Assembly: GCA_944989445.1 (NCBI GenBank)
Contig: CALYLW010000042.1
Span: 62,001 to 126,000 of the forward strand
Reading direction: 5' to 3'
DNA: 64,000 bases
DNA from: Ampullaceana balthica
Lineage: Eukaryota > Mollusca > Gastropoda > Lymnaeidae
In this document: in pieces, positions 24,265 through 32,891 of the stretch
Position numbering within the stretch: position 1 is the stretch's first letter
How the letters are laid out: the number at the start of each line of letters is the position of its first letter
Position numbers and translations under genes: made by a program
The notes under the pieces: generated by a model
Seen by the model: only the letters and a program-made list of their open reading frames with translations
Databases searched by the model: none
What the model was told of the DNA's origin: nothing

Positions 24265-27200
24265 TATGTATATTTCACAATCACAATGTCAGGGCAAAGT
24301 AAAGTGTTATAACACTTTGACAACTGCAATTTTCTTATAAGTACATTGTTAAATATCTATAGTTTTAGAAAAATCATTACCTTATTTAGTGCCTCATAAA
24401 CAAGGTGACCATAGTCATCAACATTCTCTTTGTGGGTTATAGCATTCTTGAGTCCCAGCTCTGGAGTTCCTGACAAATTATGTCTGGCTTTCATACCCTG
24501 TAACAAGCAAAATAAAAACTCATACCTCTGGCTTTCATACCATGTAACAAAAAAAAACAACAAAAACAGCAAGACCTGATAACACTGCATTTCATACCAT
24601 GAACAGAGGAGACATATAGAATTAGCAATGAAATAATTGGATATGATGGCAGGCCTCAAAATTTCAAGGAATATTTTAATGTAAAAATTACATTTTGACG
24701 CCTCAACATACTTTGTTTGAATGATAACTTTAAAAATCAAACTGTTTCATAAATAGCTGAAAAGTATTATTACCAGCTCAGGTCAAAACGTGACAAGAAC
24801 ATATGTCACCAGGACATGACTAACCTCTAGATGCTCAAAGGCATGAATGCTGAACTCTAAGTCCATGAAAGCAGTGCACTCCGGTGACTTTGGATTAGGG
24901 TTGGGTACCCCATTTATGTCAATGTGCTCTTCTGGTCTAAGAATAGAACACATGTCCTGGTTTATGCAATAATGATCACAGCAATCATAGTGAACTGAAC
25001 TAATGAATTAATTAGGATAGAGGGAGGCAGACCATACATATTACCCAAACATGCAGACAATACACAATACACAAACCTCCAATACCTCAATACAAGAGCT
25101 TTCTTTTAGAATCTACCAACTAAACACATTAACTCACAGACTCTCATTGATTAAAAATATTACATAAAGAATACAATTAATAGTTATTTTCACAATCTGA
25201 TGTTTTGCAGGTTGCTATTATTTGCCGTTTATTAAATACAAGATGTTGTCAAAATTAAAATTAAGTATGTGATTATGCAGCTTATGGGACTTTTTTTTTA
25301 TTAACATCCCTCAGTAATGAGCACCATAACATAATTCTCTAAAGTTGTTAGATGAGGTAAGCTTACAATTTATTAAATTTGAGAGATGCTTCATGTTAGT
25401 TAAAGCTCGTAAAAATCTGCACAGATGGAACATTAATGACTCTATCAAAATTTAGCAAAAGGCTTGTAATGTTCTGAATTTTGACGTTAAGATTTTAGAT
25501 CCTTGATTAAAAAATTGCATATTGGTATGTATAAAAGATCTATCACTTAAATTTGACCCAATTTAGCTAAATTATTTCAATTCTGAATAATTTTTAACAT
25601 CCTGGTCTACAATTGGAGAGAGAGAGAGAGAGCAAAGAAGTCATTATAAAAGATTCACCTTATTCCTTTATTTTCTAATGGTAAAACTGTGCTGATATAC
25701 AGGTCAAATTCAGGTAATGGTTTTCCTGCTTCAATACAATCAGAGTTGGTCTTATAGAACTTCTGCTCTAAACCTATAAATAAAATATTTTTACTGACAG
25801 TTTAAATTTCAACAAGGAAATTATATAAAAATGTATACTAAAAATAATAACATATATTATTTTTGTTGACTGAGTTCATAGTCATATTTACCAGTATCCC
25901 TATCTTCATTCTTATCTATTTCATCTTTTCTACTGAGCAATTCTTTTTTCAGAGTATTTAACATGCTAGCTCTGTCCTCCTGCTTCATGAATGCCACAAG
26001 ATCATAAGGACGCCTTAAGTTGTACACAGAGTCAGCCTACAAAATGGAAAGAAAAAAATTACATTATTTGAACTTATGTTTTGTCACATTCCATTATGTA
26101 GTTTGTTTCAAGCAACAACAAAAACGGGGGAAGTAGAAATAGTCAAATTATATTACTCAATCATGGATGTAAATTAGGGCTGCCAAAATTATTGATTAAT
26201 CGTTAAATTTTTAAAAATTAATGATTAATCTAATTCCAATTTTCCACCCATCACCAACAAATGTACCGGAAATCAGGAGGCAATAAAAACAGTAACAATG
26301 TAAGATGAAGTGCTTGTTAGTCTGAATTATGATCAGTTGTTGACTAATGATGATACTGACAGTGCCAATGAAAGCATATGCGAACCTAAATCAATGTGTG
26401 GGCGCCAAGCATGATAAATCAATGGTATGGGTACTAGTTATAATAAGGACTCATAAGAATTATGTGTCAATCTCTGTCAACATACCACCATGCGTCAAGC
26501 ATATACAGTGTGTCTCCGAACCACAATGATTGAGAGTACACAAGAAATTGTTACTTGTATGACAAATCTTCAGAGAAATGAAATTCCACTGAACAATCCT
26601 GGAAACATGCAGGATATTAATCTCGACAACCAATATGCTTGGCACCTACGCCTTCATTTTGTAGACATTAGAAATTGTGTGCGAATACTTTATTTTGTCT
26701 TTTTTAGTGCATTGGAATAAAAGCGAGTTTTTCACTAATTTTCACCCATTTTTTATTTACCCATTTTTTATTTTACAAAATTTTTTTAAAAATGTATTAA
26801 TTATTTCCTTTTGATTACCTAGTTAAAAAAGAAATGCACAAAAAAAGCAAATAACTTGACAGCCGACTGTGCAAATTAAATGAATTTTCGGAATATTGTA
26901 TTATTACCAGTGATACAAGTGTCTGCTAAATGTCAGCTCAATGGAGCAATGTGTAGTGCCTCAAAATCAAAATGATGTTGCAAGATTAGACGCTAACACA
27001 CAAACAGAATGTGCAAGCTAAATAAAAGCGTGTAAAAAAATGTTTAATATTTTACAAAAAATTTTTACTGTTTGTCTGTTAGAAAGGGCAAATATTTTTA
27101 TTTATTACAATCTGGTAGATGGTTTAACGGGGTGATTTTTTTTCTAAATTCTATGGTATATAGTATAAATTGTATGGGCAAAGCTAATTGTCACATTTAG

Positions 27201-29054
27201 TTTCTAATGTTATTAAGGGGGTTTTCCATTTTAATTACTTATATTATTGAATTTTTAAATTTTTATTTATCTGGACAATATTTTTAAACTGTCAGCTTGA
27301 CAAAGACATCATCTGTGGCTGTTTTTGTACTGTGGCTGTTATTGTACTGTGGATAGGTATTCTGACAAGGATGTCCTTATTTTGATTTATGACTAGCAGA
27401 CCCTTCATGTGTTGCAAAAGTTTCAGTAACACAGCTCTGAGAGCTGAACGCAAGCGGGCTGTGACGTCACCAGCAGATCTAGCAAGGCAGAAATTCAATG
27501 CCTTCCCTAGGTTATAAAAAATCACATCTAACATTTTCAAAAGCTGGCGATTGGTCACGGGGATCGAGATAACCAACGCTAAGTGGCAAATTTGGCCCTC
27601 TTTCGTGCTCGAGGTATTAGGGTTCGGCGACTTAAAATAATTGAATTAACCGATGAGAAAATGCAAAGACAAAGAGAGAATTTGGCGGTTCCAATAACAA
27701 ACGTCGACTTAATAGAGCTGACGAGTTAACCGGGCTCGAGTTAAGTGGGTTCTACTGTAGTTATGTACTAGGAAAACAAAACTGGGCTAACGCAACAAAG
27801 GGTTATATTTAAACTTAAACGGTCCTTAAAGACGAACGGTCTTGACAACCTTAGGAAAGAGTGAAGAAATAGGGTCCCGATATTCCGATACGATTCCGAT
27901 TAATCGTCCCATCACTAATTAACGCACATCATGTACATAAAGAAATTTCAAGCGCAAGTTAATATTTTGGCGCCGTATTGGTTTTCGTTTAACTCGATCA
28001 TCACATATCTTGACGCTATTTGTCATACCCCAACGCCGTCGACTTAACCGGGTTCTACTGTATATAGATATATATAGATTGTGTATTTATTTGTAATTGT
28101 AATTGTACATTACAGTTACAGTACTTAATTTACTGTAACAAAAGAGATTTATGTCCATTGGAATTGAAAAATAAATCTTTTAAGATTAGACAATATGATT
28201 GAATTAGCATTTTAAATTTTATTAGAGCTATTCTGAACTATTCACTATTCACAATAACAATTACAAATGTACAAAAATATTCACAAATTTCTTACTGTAG
28301 CAGCAGCCAGTAGTATTTATAGTCTATTATAGTGTTTAAAATTTAAAAACTAAACTTATCCTATTCTATACACTGTATAGGATGTTTAGTCTTTAAATTT
28401 TAATCACTATAAATAATTACTACTAACTACTACCAAAGACTACGACTACAGCTACAAGTTACTAGTACTAGTACTACTAGCATACTCAGAAGTACCACAG
28501 TACAGTGTACAGCACTACTGAAATACTAGCCACATTTAAAATGTCAAATTTTATTTATAAATTTACGATGATACTCATCAATTCAATGATAATTGATAGT
28601 CTATACTATGTACTATGAGTAACTATGTAAATGTAAGTAACAATAATACAATTATTCAATTAGTTCAATTAGTAACCTGCAATAATATACAGTACATACA
28701 GTATACTTCAGTATACTTATGACTTATACTTATACTTATACAGTGTATTGTCCTATGTCTATGTAGTCCTAAGTATAGTAGTATAGTATAGTAAGTATAG
28801 TGATAGTCTGTGTAACTGTGTAGTGTAGAGACATGTAACGTGTAGTGAAGTAGTAGTAGTGTAGTAATAACTAGTTACTAGTAGTATGAGGAGCCAATTG
28901 GCATTCATTTTATACAATTTAATAAATGGTGAGCCTGTACCTGCGCTTGTATTCTTCCATCCTCGGTTACAATCCAGTGTGTCGATCCATTACTTATAGT
29001 GCATTTCTGTAATAATAAACATGCGAGAAAAAGAATCTTTATGGCCGACGCCAT
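7210..29054 (-). CDS. TTC17: Tetratricopeptide repeat protein 17 (18 exons, 3' end outside window)
   Basis: Eighteen exons join with consistent phases into 844 codons; human TTC17 is about 1140 aa. The N-terminus MASAIKILFLACLLLQ is a signal peptide, followed by THWIVTEDG, which closely matches the human THWVVTEDGK. TPR units occur at about residues 202-334 (SWILYNMAAFYWRI, DVALISLANILHRA, FTLGNIYA) and 603-763 (WILYNLAGLYWRI, DVPLVNLANILYRYG). A coiled-coil-like stretch lies between (about 330-390). A Cys-rich linker (about 764-844) ends the visible part. The expected last TPR block must lie below position 1 or in unrecognised exons below 7210. In vertebrates the protein is linked to actin organisation and ciliogenesis. 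Introns are long and TE-filled. No frameshift or stop was found in the chosen exons. Confidence 0.93.
8190..8470. repeat. Purine-rich low-complexity tract
   Basis: The plus strand is dominated by GAGA/AAGA stretches in TTC17 intron 18. Long open frames on the opposite strand here are Ser/Leu/Phe composition artefacts. Confidence 0.7.
9655..9820 (+). mobile_element. hAT-type MITE, copy 1
   Basis: Terminal inverted repeats CAATGTTCC and (AAA)CATTG are flanked by a perfect 8-bp target duplication GTCTCATT (9647-9654 and 9821-9828). The body is shared with 14936-15118 and 19889-20073 (blocks GCGCAGATATCTGA, ATGGATGCTGTGCAACTTT). Eight-bp duplications are characteristic of hAT elements. It lies in intron 17 of TTC17. 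Confidence 0.88.
11256..11400 (-). CDS. TTC17: TTC17 exon 17 (Cys-rich linker)
   Basis: It starts after GATTTCCAG. It has five cysteines, in CIIETRS, DCNGQCTQTC and GCSGE contexts, suggesting a disulfide-bonded lumenal linker. Human has a shorter Cys-containing stretch here. The donor is TCA|GTAAGT, phase 1. Confidence 0.8.
11859..12293 (-). pseudogene. LINE ORF2 C-terminal end
   Basis: It contains [25 protein letters not shown] and a final FFPSGIWAWNGLP block, typical of the C-terminus of CR1/Jockey/Rex1-like LINE proteins. It is separated from the RT frame only by the frameshift. Confidence 0.88.
12334..13533 (-). pseudogene. LINE reverse transcriptase
   Basis: Ordered RT blocks are visible: GPDDLPARLLKEL, LFKKGDKSDPGNYRPVSLTS, DTILLDFSKAFDKVHH (first catalytic Asp), [20 protein letters not shown], and LFADDCIIYR (FADD catalytic motif), then the YLGVLI thumb block. 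The frame ends after VIKKIKQN because of a one-base length difference in a T-run near 12372-12378. The 46511 copy is uninterrupted there. Confidence 0.9.
13515..14141 (-). pseudogene. LINE endonuclease C-terminal part
   Basis: This 208-codon frame contains KTLDLFLTNRP and IPGLSDHDIV, the last conserved blocks (SDH) of APE-type LINE endonucleases, and then a Lys-rich linker towards the RT. The beginning of the domain with the catalytic Glu is missing. The frame is lost at a T7 run (13533-13539), where the RT frame takes over. Confidence 0.85.
14936..15118 (-). mobile_element. hAT-type MITE, copy 2 (inverted)
   Basis: This is the same family as 9655-9820 and 19889-20073 in opposite orientation. 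It has TGTTCCCTCTAAGG at the left, AAGGGAACATT at the right, and CAGATATCTGCGC in the body. The target duplication is not clear here. It lies in intron 16 of TTC17, just downstream of exon 16. Confidence 0.8.
15255..15512 (-). CDS. TTC17: TTC17 exon 16 (TPR, GC-rich)
   Basis: It starts after GGTTTCAG. It encodes THFFLGHLLWATRNYTGAA and YHEALAADPSHQGALDAVRA, a TPR, then a low-similarity Gln/Ser/Thr linker. Third positions are markedly G/C-rich compared with all other exons. The donor is ACT|GTAAGT. Confidence 0.92.
15637..15861 (-). CDS. TTC17: TTC17 exon 15 (TPR)
   Basis: It starts after ACACACAG. It encodes WILYNLAGLYWRIIG and PPQYKDVPLVNLANILYRYG, a TPR pair very close to human. It is 75 codons. 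The donor is GAA|GTAAGA, phase 0. Confidence 0.95.
16043..16120 (-). CDS. TTC17: TTC17 exon 14
   Basis: It starts after GACAACAG, is 26 codons long, and contains ILLEHVNDG and TEEEVGQRILTALKQ. The human equivalent is ILLSRINNY with PEEEIGSFLFHAI. The donor is CAG|GTGTGT. Confidence 0.9.
16230..16425 (-). CDS. TTC17: TTC17 exon 13
   Basis: It starts after ACTTTTAG. It encodes VKELLTAAQ then a linker with HPLPWYPPVC and RIPLKYNDLSMRE. Conservation with human is weak but phase fits both neighbours. The donor is GAG|GTAGGT. Confidence 0.85.
16780..17025. repeat. Imperfect direct repeat, about 120 bp x 2
   Basis: Two adjacent units share GGGCGCCTA(T/C)GGCGCC, 'tcaaaagcccaa', 'aaatacgaaatattaaact' and 'cacaaagtatttt'-like blocks. 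This is probably part of an unclassified element in TTC17 intron 12. Confidence 0.75.
17395..18175. repeat. Diverged direct repeat, about 400 bp x 2
   Basis: Units at about 17395-17790 and 17810-18175 share 'agatgagtg', 'gtaataaacttacactaag', 'ttataattacatcata', 'gacgaa(c/t)gagc' and 'ctcgcaagga' in order. It lies in TTC17 intron 12. No coding was seen. Confidence 0.7.
19013..19143 (-). CDS. TTC17: TTC17 exon 12
   Basis: It starts after TTCCCAG. It encodes MQPNWPRKDECDS and LTTVYLSPENKGFE, matching human LWPKRADC and PTYFLPPENKGL. The donor is TGA|GTAAGT, phase 2. Confidence 0.92.
19320..19619. repeat. 50-bp minisatellite, six copies
   Basis: Units begin catttcagttcttgatggta and end 'ccatgtggctggcag', repeating six times with one or two changes each. 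The array is in TTC17 intron 11. Confidence 0.93.
19699..19803 (-). CDS. TTC17: TTC17 exon 11
   Basis: It starts after CTTTTAG, is 35 codons long, and is Lys/Ser/Pro-rich and poorly conserved. It is called from clean splice signals and phase 0 at both ends. The donor is AAG|GTGAGG. Confidence 0.8.
19889..20073 (+). mobile_element. hAT-type MITE, copy 3
   Basis: It starts CAATGTTCCC and ends AGAGGGAACATTG. It is flanked by ATAACAAG and GTAACAAG (7 of 8 matching), consistent with an 8-bp target duplication. It is in TTC17 intron 10, i.e. upstream of exon 11. Confidence 0.85.
20408..20535 (-). CDS. TTC17: TTC17 exon 10
   Basis: The acceptor TTTTCAG at 20536-20542 gives EFCRMVDRDGKQ then LCTW, aligning with human QICRLVNQQHS then HCQW. 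Phase fits exon 9 (phase 1) and exon 11 (phase 0). The region just upstream (20536-20674) is open in another frame but stops, so it is left in the intron. The exon begins with GTGAGT, itself a donor consensus. Confidence 0.85.
21540..21780 (+). mobile_element. Dispersed element with hammerhead-like core, copy 2
   Basis: This is the counterpart of 4690-4960. The core at about 21690-21715 reads CTAATGA, ACGCATATGC, CTAAACGTTAAC, i.e. a degenerate CUGAUGA / stem II / GAAAC arrangement. Both copies share flanks on either side of the core, so the motif belongs to the repeat. Confidence 0.4.
21959..22125 (-). CDS. TTC17: TTC17 exon 9 (coiled-coil-like)
   Basis: It starts after CCCCAAG. It encodes SLQRTLKDLKDYQRKHD and further charged heptad-like sequence, matching human SLQRTLNELKEYQKQHD. 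The donor is TGG|GTAAGA, phase 1. Confidence 0.94.
22444..22583 (-). CDS. TTC17: TTC17 exon 8 (TPR)
   Basis: It starts after CCACAAG. It encodes VLGEYNKSIICFENTLKIQP and KRRHAVLC, followed by an EAQHR segment as in human. The donor is CAG|GTGAGA, phase 2. Confidence 0.94.
22985..23075 (-). mobile_element. Fragment of the LINE 3' end
   Basis: 'acagaagattattgggtcct' and the following 'atggtttgtgt' and 'agcatttttata' blocks match 11815-11890 with substitutions. It is a diverged, short piece of the same LINE family. Confidence 0.65.
23092..23400 (-). mobile_element. tRNA-derived SINE, copy 2
   Basis: From 23400 on the minus strand there is an A-box-like TGGTCGAGCGG and a B-box GGGTTCGAATCTC, matching the head at 2155-2085. 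It shares the GGTACC/CCCAGTT-type body (AAGGTACCCATTCAGA on the plus strand). Possible short target duplication GAAATGA is seen at both ends. Its tail differs from copy 1. It sits immediately downstream of TTC17 exon 7. Confidence 0.7.
23418..23565 (-). CDS. TTC17: TTC17 exon 7 (TPR)
   Basis: It starts after AAAACAG. It encodes DVALISLANILHRARYSNEA and FTLGNIYA, strongly conserved TPR sequence. The donor is GCT|GTGAGT. A SINE head begins only about 18 bp beyond this donor. Confidence 0.95.
23777..23886 (-). CDS. TTC17: TTC17 exon 6 (first TPR)
   Basis: It starts after TCTATAG. It encodes NKTSWILYNMAAFYWRIKG and AVECIRRALHHSP, a TPR helix pair nearly identical to human. The donor is AAG|GTCAGT, phase 2. 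Confidence 0.95.
24205..24272. repeat. (TA)n microsatellite
   Basis: Alternating TA interrupted by single G bases, in TTC17 intron 5. Confidence 0.9.
24381..24497 (-). CDS. TTC17: TTC17 exon 5
   Basis: It starts after GTTACAG. It encodes 39 residues ending DDYGHLVYEALNK, equivalent to human DDIGHLIHEGLQK. The donor is AAG|GTAATG. A partial direct repeat of its first bases ('ctggctttcatacc') lies just upstream at 24531-24545. Confidence 0.9.
24825..24936 (-). CDS. TTC17: TTC17 exon 4
   Basis: It starts after TTCTTAG. It encodes RPEEHID and later FSIHAFEHLE, matching human SPEDYID and YSIHAFQHL. The donor is GAG|GTTAGT, phase 0. Confidence 0.92.
25659..25773 (-). CDS. TTC17: TTC17 exon 3
   Basis: It starts after TTTATAG and completes DTG-LEQ, as in the human protein. 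It is acidic, with a conserved DC pair and FDLY. It ends AAG|GTGAAT in phase 2. Confidence 0.9.
25892..26036 (-). CDS. TTC17: TTC17 exon 2
   Basis: It follows TTTTGTAG. The encoded RRPYDLVAFMKQE and the terminal NEDRDTG align with human HPHDLVILMRQE and NEDRDTG. The donor is CTG|GTAAAT, phase 1. Confidence 0.93.
26178..28066. mobile_element. Remnants of DNA transposons in TTC17 intron 1
   Basis: The left edge, TAGGGCTGCCAAAAT followed by ATTGATTAATCG, matches the ends of the hAT elements at 45493 and 45791. Further on, two same-orientation ends 'gggttctactgta' (about 27747-27760 and 28048-28061), with GAGTTAA/GACTTAA just before, resemble pogo/Tigger-type termini. No intact transposase frame or matching opposite end was found, so the boundaries are loose. 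Confidence 0.35.
28080..28900. repeat. Cryptically simple TAGTA/TATAC-rich DNA
   Basis: Reshuffled short words (TACTAG, AGTATA, CTTATA, GTAGTAG) dominate, with no fixed period. It lies in TTC17 intron 1, just inside exon 1. A similar tract occurs upstream of MTRF1L at 60880-61560. Confidence 0.6.
28941..29054 (-). CDS. TTC17: TTC17 exon 1 (residues 1-38)
   Basis: It contains the start ATG, a hydrophobic signal peptide and the conserved HWIVTEDGRIQAQ block. It ends in phase 0 at CAG|GTACAG. The ATG is the first in frame before the hydrophobic core. Confidence 0.92.
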
Positions 29055-29592
29055 TTTCTAAACAAACATTAATATTTATGACCTCTAGCCTCTCCAACAT
29101 GGGGTCGGATATAACAGAATCAAAACACAAGGGAGTAATAGTTTATATTTTTAAGCCGGCCGGTAGGTCTTTATCCCAATTGCTATCGTTCGTGTGGCAA
29201 ATCTTTTTTTATGAACTTGAATTAGTATGTTACTCCTCCTGTTGTATTTGTACGTGCACTATGTCCCCAATGCCGTCAGAAGAAAATGGTTAAATGTTTC
29301 CCCAAGCCCGTGCAGAGTAGAGGTCTAGTCATAATCGATAGCGTCTCTAGGGGATGAGTACCGCACCATATGACCCCCCCCCCTAATATATCCTGGGAAT
29401 TGATGCGAACCCAAACAGCAGGAGAAGAGCGAAATCGACATTTTAAAAAAGGTCACTATGATCAGTTCCATAGCATAACTATTAATACAAAAGTGTAAGA
29501 GCATGTTGGCATTATCATTTATTAGCTCAGGCAATCAGAGAAGTGTTGTCAATTTAATTTGATGTCATGATGTGGACGTGGGTAATATAAAG
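29055..29592. other. 5' flank of TTC17
   Basis: About 540 bp upstream of the TTC17 start contains no recognisable exon on either strand. A promoter must lie here, but no TATA box or other element could be assigned with confidence. Confidence 0.4.
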
Positions 29593-29715
29593 GGGCCGCC
29601 CATAAATGACGTCACGCAATGGCAATATTTGCCGATTTTTTACCCCCCCCCCGTCACGCATCGTCACGAAAACTTAGACCCCCTTCTAAAAATACGTCAC
29701 AAATCGTTGACACAA
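29593..29715 (+). mobile_element. MITE fragment (GGGGCCGCCCATAAATGACGTC end)
   Basis: It begins GGGGCCGCCCATAAATGACG, contains a C9 run, and has repeated GTCACG words. The same start occurs at 58966. Only one terminus is present here. Confidence 0.55.
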
Positions 29716-30915
29716 AAAACAACAACTTTATTTTCTATTTGAAAATAAGTATGTTTCAAATCACTTTTATTGTCATTTAAGTATTTATTATTTATTTAGT
29801 GAACATCTACATTGTAATATCGTAACCCGCGTGAAGCATTTTTTAAAAATGTTTAACCGGCCTTCAGAAAACGAACTGTGTTAACATCCTTAGCTTATAT
29901 TTTATTTTAATGCATACAAATTAAACATTGACTATTAATCATCACGGTTAACGTCTTTGTTTAGAAAAAAATCATTTAAAAATAACATTTTGAAAATGTA
30001 TTTTTTTAAAATCCCTCAATTGACTGACGGGCATCCCGTAAGAAAGAGGTCGGCGAACAGGGGTAAATAACCTCATCTGGGGTCAAAAGGGAATTCTTGG
30101 GGGTAATGCAGACTCATTTGGGACATATAACATCCACTACAATCCACTAGATATATTAAAATACGTCATGTGTACGTGTACGCTTGGAACATATGCCCAT
30201 TATTAAACCGGTTCCTTCCAGAAAATGCATTTTTTAAAAAAATTTGACAACTATGTACATTTCTTACCTACGCACTATATGAAGACACCTAAATCTACCC
30301 TACTTTCATTTATATTGACACGAGTGACAATAATCTTAATCCACATGACTTGTCTTTATCACGTATCATTTCTGTAAAATTTAAATTTAATGCCTTAAAC
30401 TGAGCTAAGAAGAAACGTTGTTTTGTGCTCATCTCGAATTGCGATGTCAATAATTTGATGCATTCAATATAGTAAAAAAAGTAAATAAATACTTGACTAA
30501 TTTTAAATGGGCTCATTTACCATTATATCTAGAATAACTAGAAGACTAGAATGGCCAGGGGCGTTTGACCAAAAACCAATCGAACAATTATATCAAACTT
30601 AAAACGTTTTTAATTCTATCAAATAGATTCCCTGCCCCCCCCCCTTTTTTTTAAAGAAAAAGGATATTCCGTGTCGTTTTGACCTAAAATATCTACACAT
30701 AATCCTATTCAAATCATGAAACTATTTATTGAACTCAGAAGGAATAGAAAAGTAATGCCAAAAAAAACAAAAAAACAGGTGACAACATTAGAAATCATGA
30801 AAAGGATGAACCTGGTATGCTGCTACAAATTTAGTCACCCTCATGTCTATTATTTTCATCAGTATCTTAAATCATCTCCGTTGCAAGCGTTTTTTAAAAA
30901 AAAATAGTATTATTA
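29716..30915. other. Intergenic AT-rich DNA
   Basis: No gene or classifiable repeat was recognised. Short open frames around 30310-30900 have no family resemblance. Confidence 0.4.
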
Positions 30916-30919
30916 TTAT

Positions 30920-31450
30920 GTTTTAATAGGCCTAAACTGGTTTCCGCACTGAATCCCCGTTCCACTATAGATATAATGAAGGAAATGCAATTAAGATCTT
31001 TTGAATTACAACTTACAACACATATTTCAGGATAAGCCGTAGGGATCTCTTTATCATTTGTAGTTACATTTATCAGTTCTTTTAACTGTGGAGATTCTTC
31101 TGAGTTTGCACTTGAAAAATGATCCAAAATCCTATCAGGTATGTTCAGTTTCAAAATATCAAATCGTTGATTAAAATCCGAATGGAGAGCATCCAAGTGC
31201 TCACAATAAGAAAGTATGTCTTTTTTTTTCTTTCTGCTCCTGATAAATTTTGGGAACGGGCTGAAATCCCCTCGACCAAAATTTCATTTGTACAGAAGAA
31301 GTTTTGTCACAAATGCAGAAATAACATATTTAGTTTTATTAAAGTCAGTTCACTCAGTTCATCACCTTGAAACTGAGATTGCTTTCATTAGATTTTTGAA
31401 ACAAGTCGGTCAAGTAAGTGAAGTCACTTTTGGATTGAATCAAATCGGAT
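30920..31450 (-). pseudogene. hAT-family transposase-derived pseudogene
   Basis: On the minus strand the reading passes through SDFTYLTDLFQKSNESNLS, then (other frame) ISAFVTKLLLYK, HFPK-like and CEHLDALHSDFNQRFDI, and near 30950 RGFSAETS. The order and wording resemble the hAT/EPM2AIP1-SCAND3 type transposases (LNELNLSLQG, H-D-L---F--RF, ERGFSAMN). At least three frame changes and several stops show it is dead. Confidence 0.55.
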
Positions 31451-31568
31451 CGTAAAATTTTTAAAATATCATTTTTATCTTTCAAGAGTTCAGCACCGGG
31501 TTAAAAAGCTTATAAACCTATCTAAACAGACACCCTTTGAAAACCAACTAACTTCGCTATGAAGCAGC

Positions 31569-31773
31569 GGAGGCGTCACTAAGGGGTGCGTAGGGTTCGG
31601 GCCGCACCAGGTGACACCATCTCAAGGGGTGGCACCGAACTGTAAAATTCTGTATGTTCCCGTTATTTGGCACTGGCAGACTCGGAGGAAGTCTATGGGG
31701 TAAGTCGTGAGGGGGTGACTCCATGATCTACCTCATTGAATGACACTATCACTAACCCTGGTGACGCGCCTGT
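31569..31773. mobile_element. hAT-type MITE with 8-bp target duplication
   Basis: Inverted ends AGGCGTCACTAAGGGG and CCTGGTGACGCGCCT are flanked by a perfect 8-bp GAAGCAGC (31561-31568, 31774-31781). No coding capacity. Confidence 0.8.
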
Positions 31774-31911
31774 GAAGCAGCAAACGATTAAATTCTTCCT
31801 CGTTTTCAATACAAAGCTGTTAAAATAATATGTCATTCAATGATTCGCTTCGGATTGTGTTGATAGCTTTAATTACATATTATAATGAAATAAGTAAGGG
31901 TGTAAAAAAAT

Positions 31912-31980
31912 TTAATAAATTGATCTTATCGGTAACCACTGGAGCACCTCCTGTGGTTACCGATAAGATCAATTTATTAA
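31912..31980. repeat. Perfect 28-bp hairpin
   Basis: Arms 31912-31939 and 31953-31980 are exact reverse complements (core TTGATCTTATCGGTAACCAC), with a 13-nt loop. A-run and T-run on the outside extend the pairing. It could be a tiny fold-back element or an RNA hairpin. Confidence 0.9.
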
Positions 31981-32574
31981 TATTTTTTTTTACAAAATCT
32001 AGTAAATAATGATTTATTAATTTTTAATTATTTTTTTTTGGGGGGGGGGTGAGTCGGCTTACGACCGGGTCATAGGTGATTTCTGCATGTACATTGAATA
32101 TCGGTGTCCTTAATTAACCTGAATTACATGTTGATCGCTGCATTGCCCACCAAGGGACGGTAGCGCTCACTTTGAGAATCACTGTGCTAGTTCAACATAC
32201 AAGTCATGCATGCATGATGAGACACAACTGACTGCTAACAGACTCAGGTGTCGTGTTGAGGAACATTGGTGCCGGTGTAACAGGCCAGATTAAAATCCTG
32301 CCCAGAATATACCCAGGGCCATTCTGGCCTAGACTGAACAACAGGCCACAATATACTCCTTTGATAACATGAGTGTACAGTAATGAACTGATAAATGAGT
32401 TAGTATTTAGACATTCTATGAGTGTTTTAGCTTTGTCAGATAAGTTAAACTTTTTCTCAAGTAGGAAAGATGTTTTATTTACAATAAAATATAAGAATAA
32501 AATGCTTTTTACGATATCTGATAGGATGGTCACTTTTTATTTGAAAGGAACACCCTCTAGTTATAAGGGAAGTC

Positions 32575-32741
32575 ACAGAGGCGTAACAACGACTTTGCAT
32601 TGTGGCAGTTGCCAAGGACGCCGAGGGCTAATCTTTCAATAATCAATTTATTCTGCATAAATTAGTACCGGTATTTTCCCTATTTCTCAAGGGTGCCAAA
32701 AATGAATTAGCCAAGGGGCGAAAAACCAGTTACGATTCTGA
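32575..32741. mobile_element. Short DNA transposon, CAGAGGCGTAAC ends
   Basis: It runs from CAGAGGCGTAAC to GTTACGATTCTG, inverted ends, and shares 'ggcagttgccaagg' and 'attagccaagggg' with the larger element 43764-45447. Confidence 0.65.
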
Positions 32742-32831
32742 GGGAAGATAATACATTCAGAAAGTATTGAACTTACAGTTTAACATTCTTAACAATATGA
32801 ATTAAAAGCCAAAGAAGAGAAAATACAGCTC

Positions 32832-32835
<4 letters not shown>

Positions 32836-32888
<53 letters not shown>
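32836..32888. repeat. (AT)n microsatellite
   Basis: About 53 bp of uninterrupted AT. The Helitron 5' end begins right after it. Confidence 0.95.

Positions 32889-32891
<3 letters not shown>

Noticed and set aside
29021..29293. Divergent gene sharing a promoter with TTC17
   Set aside because: The 90-codon plus-strand frame overlaps the antisense of TTC17 exon 1 and has no family resemblance or following exon.
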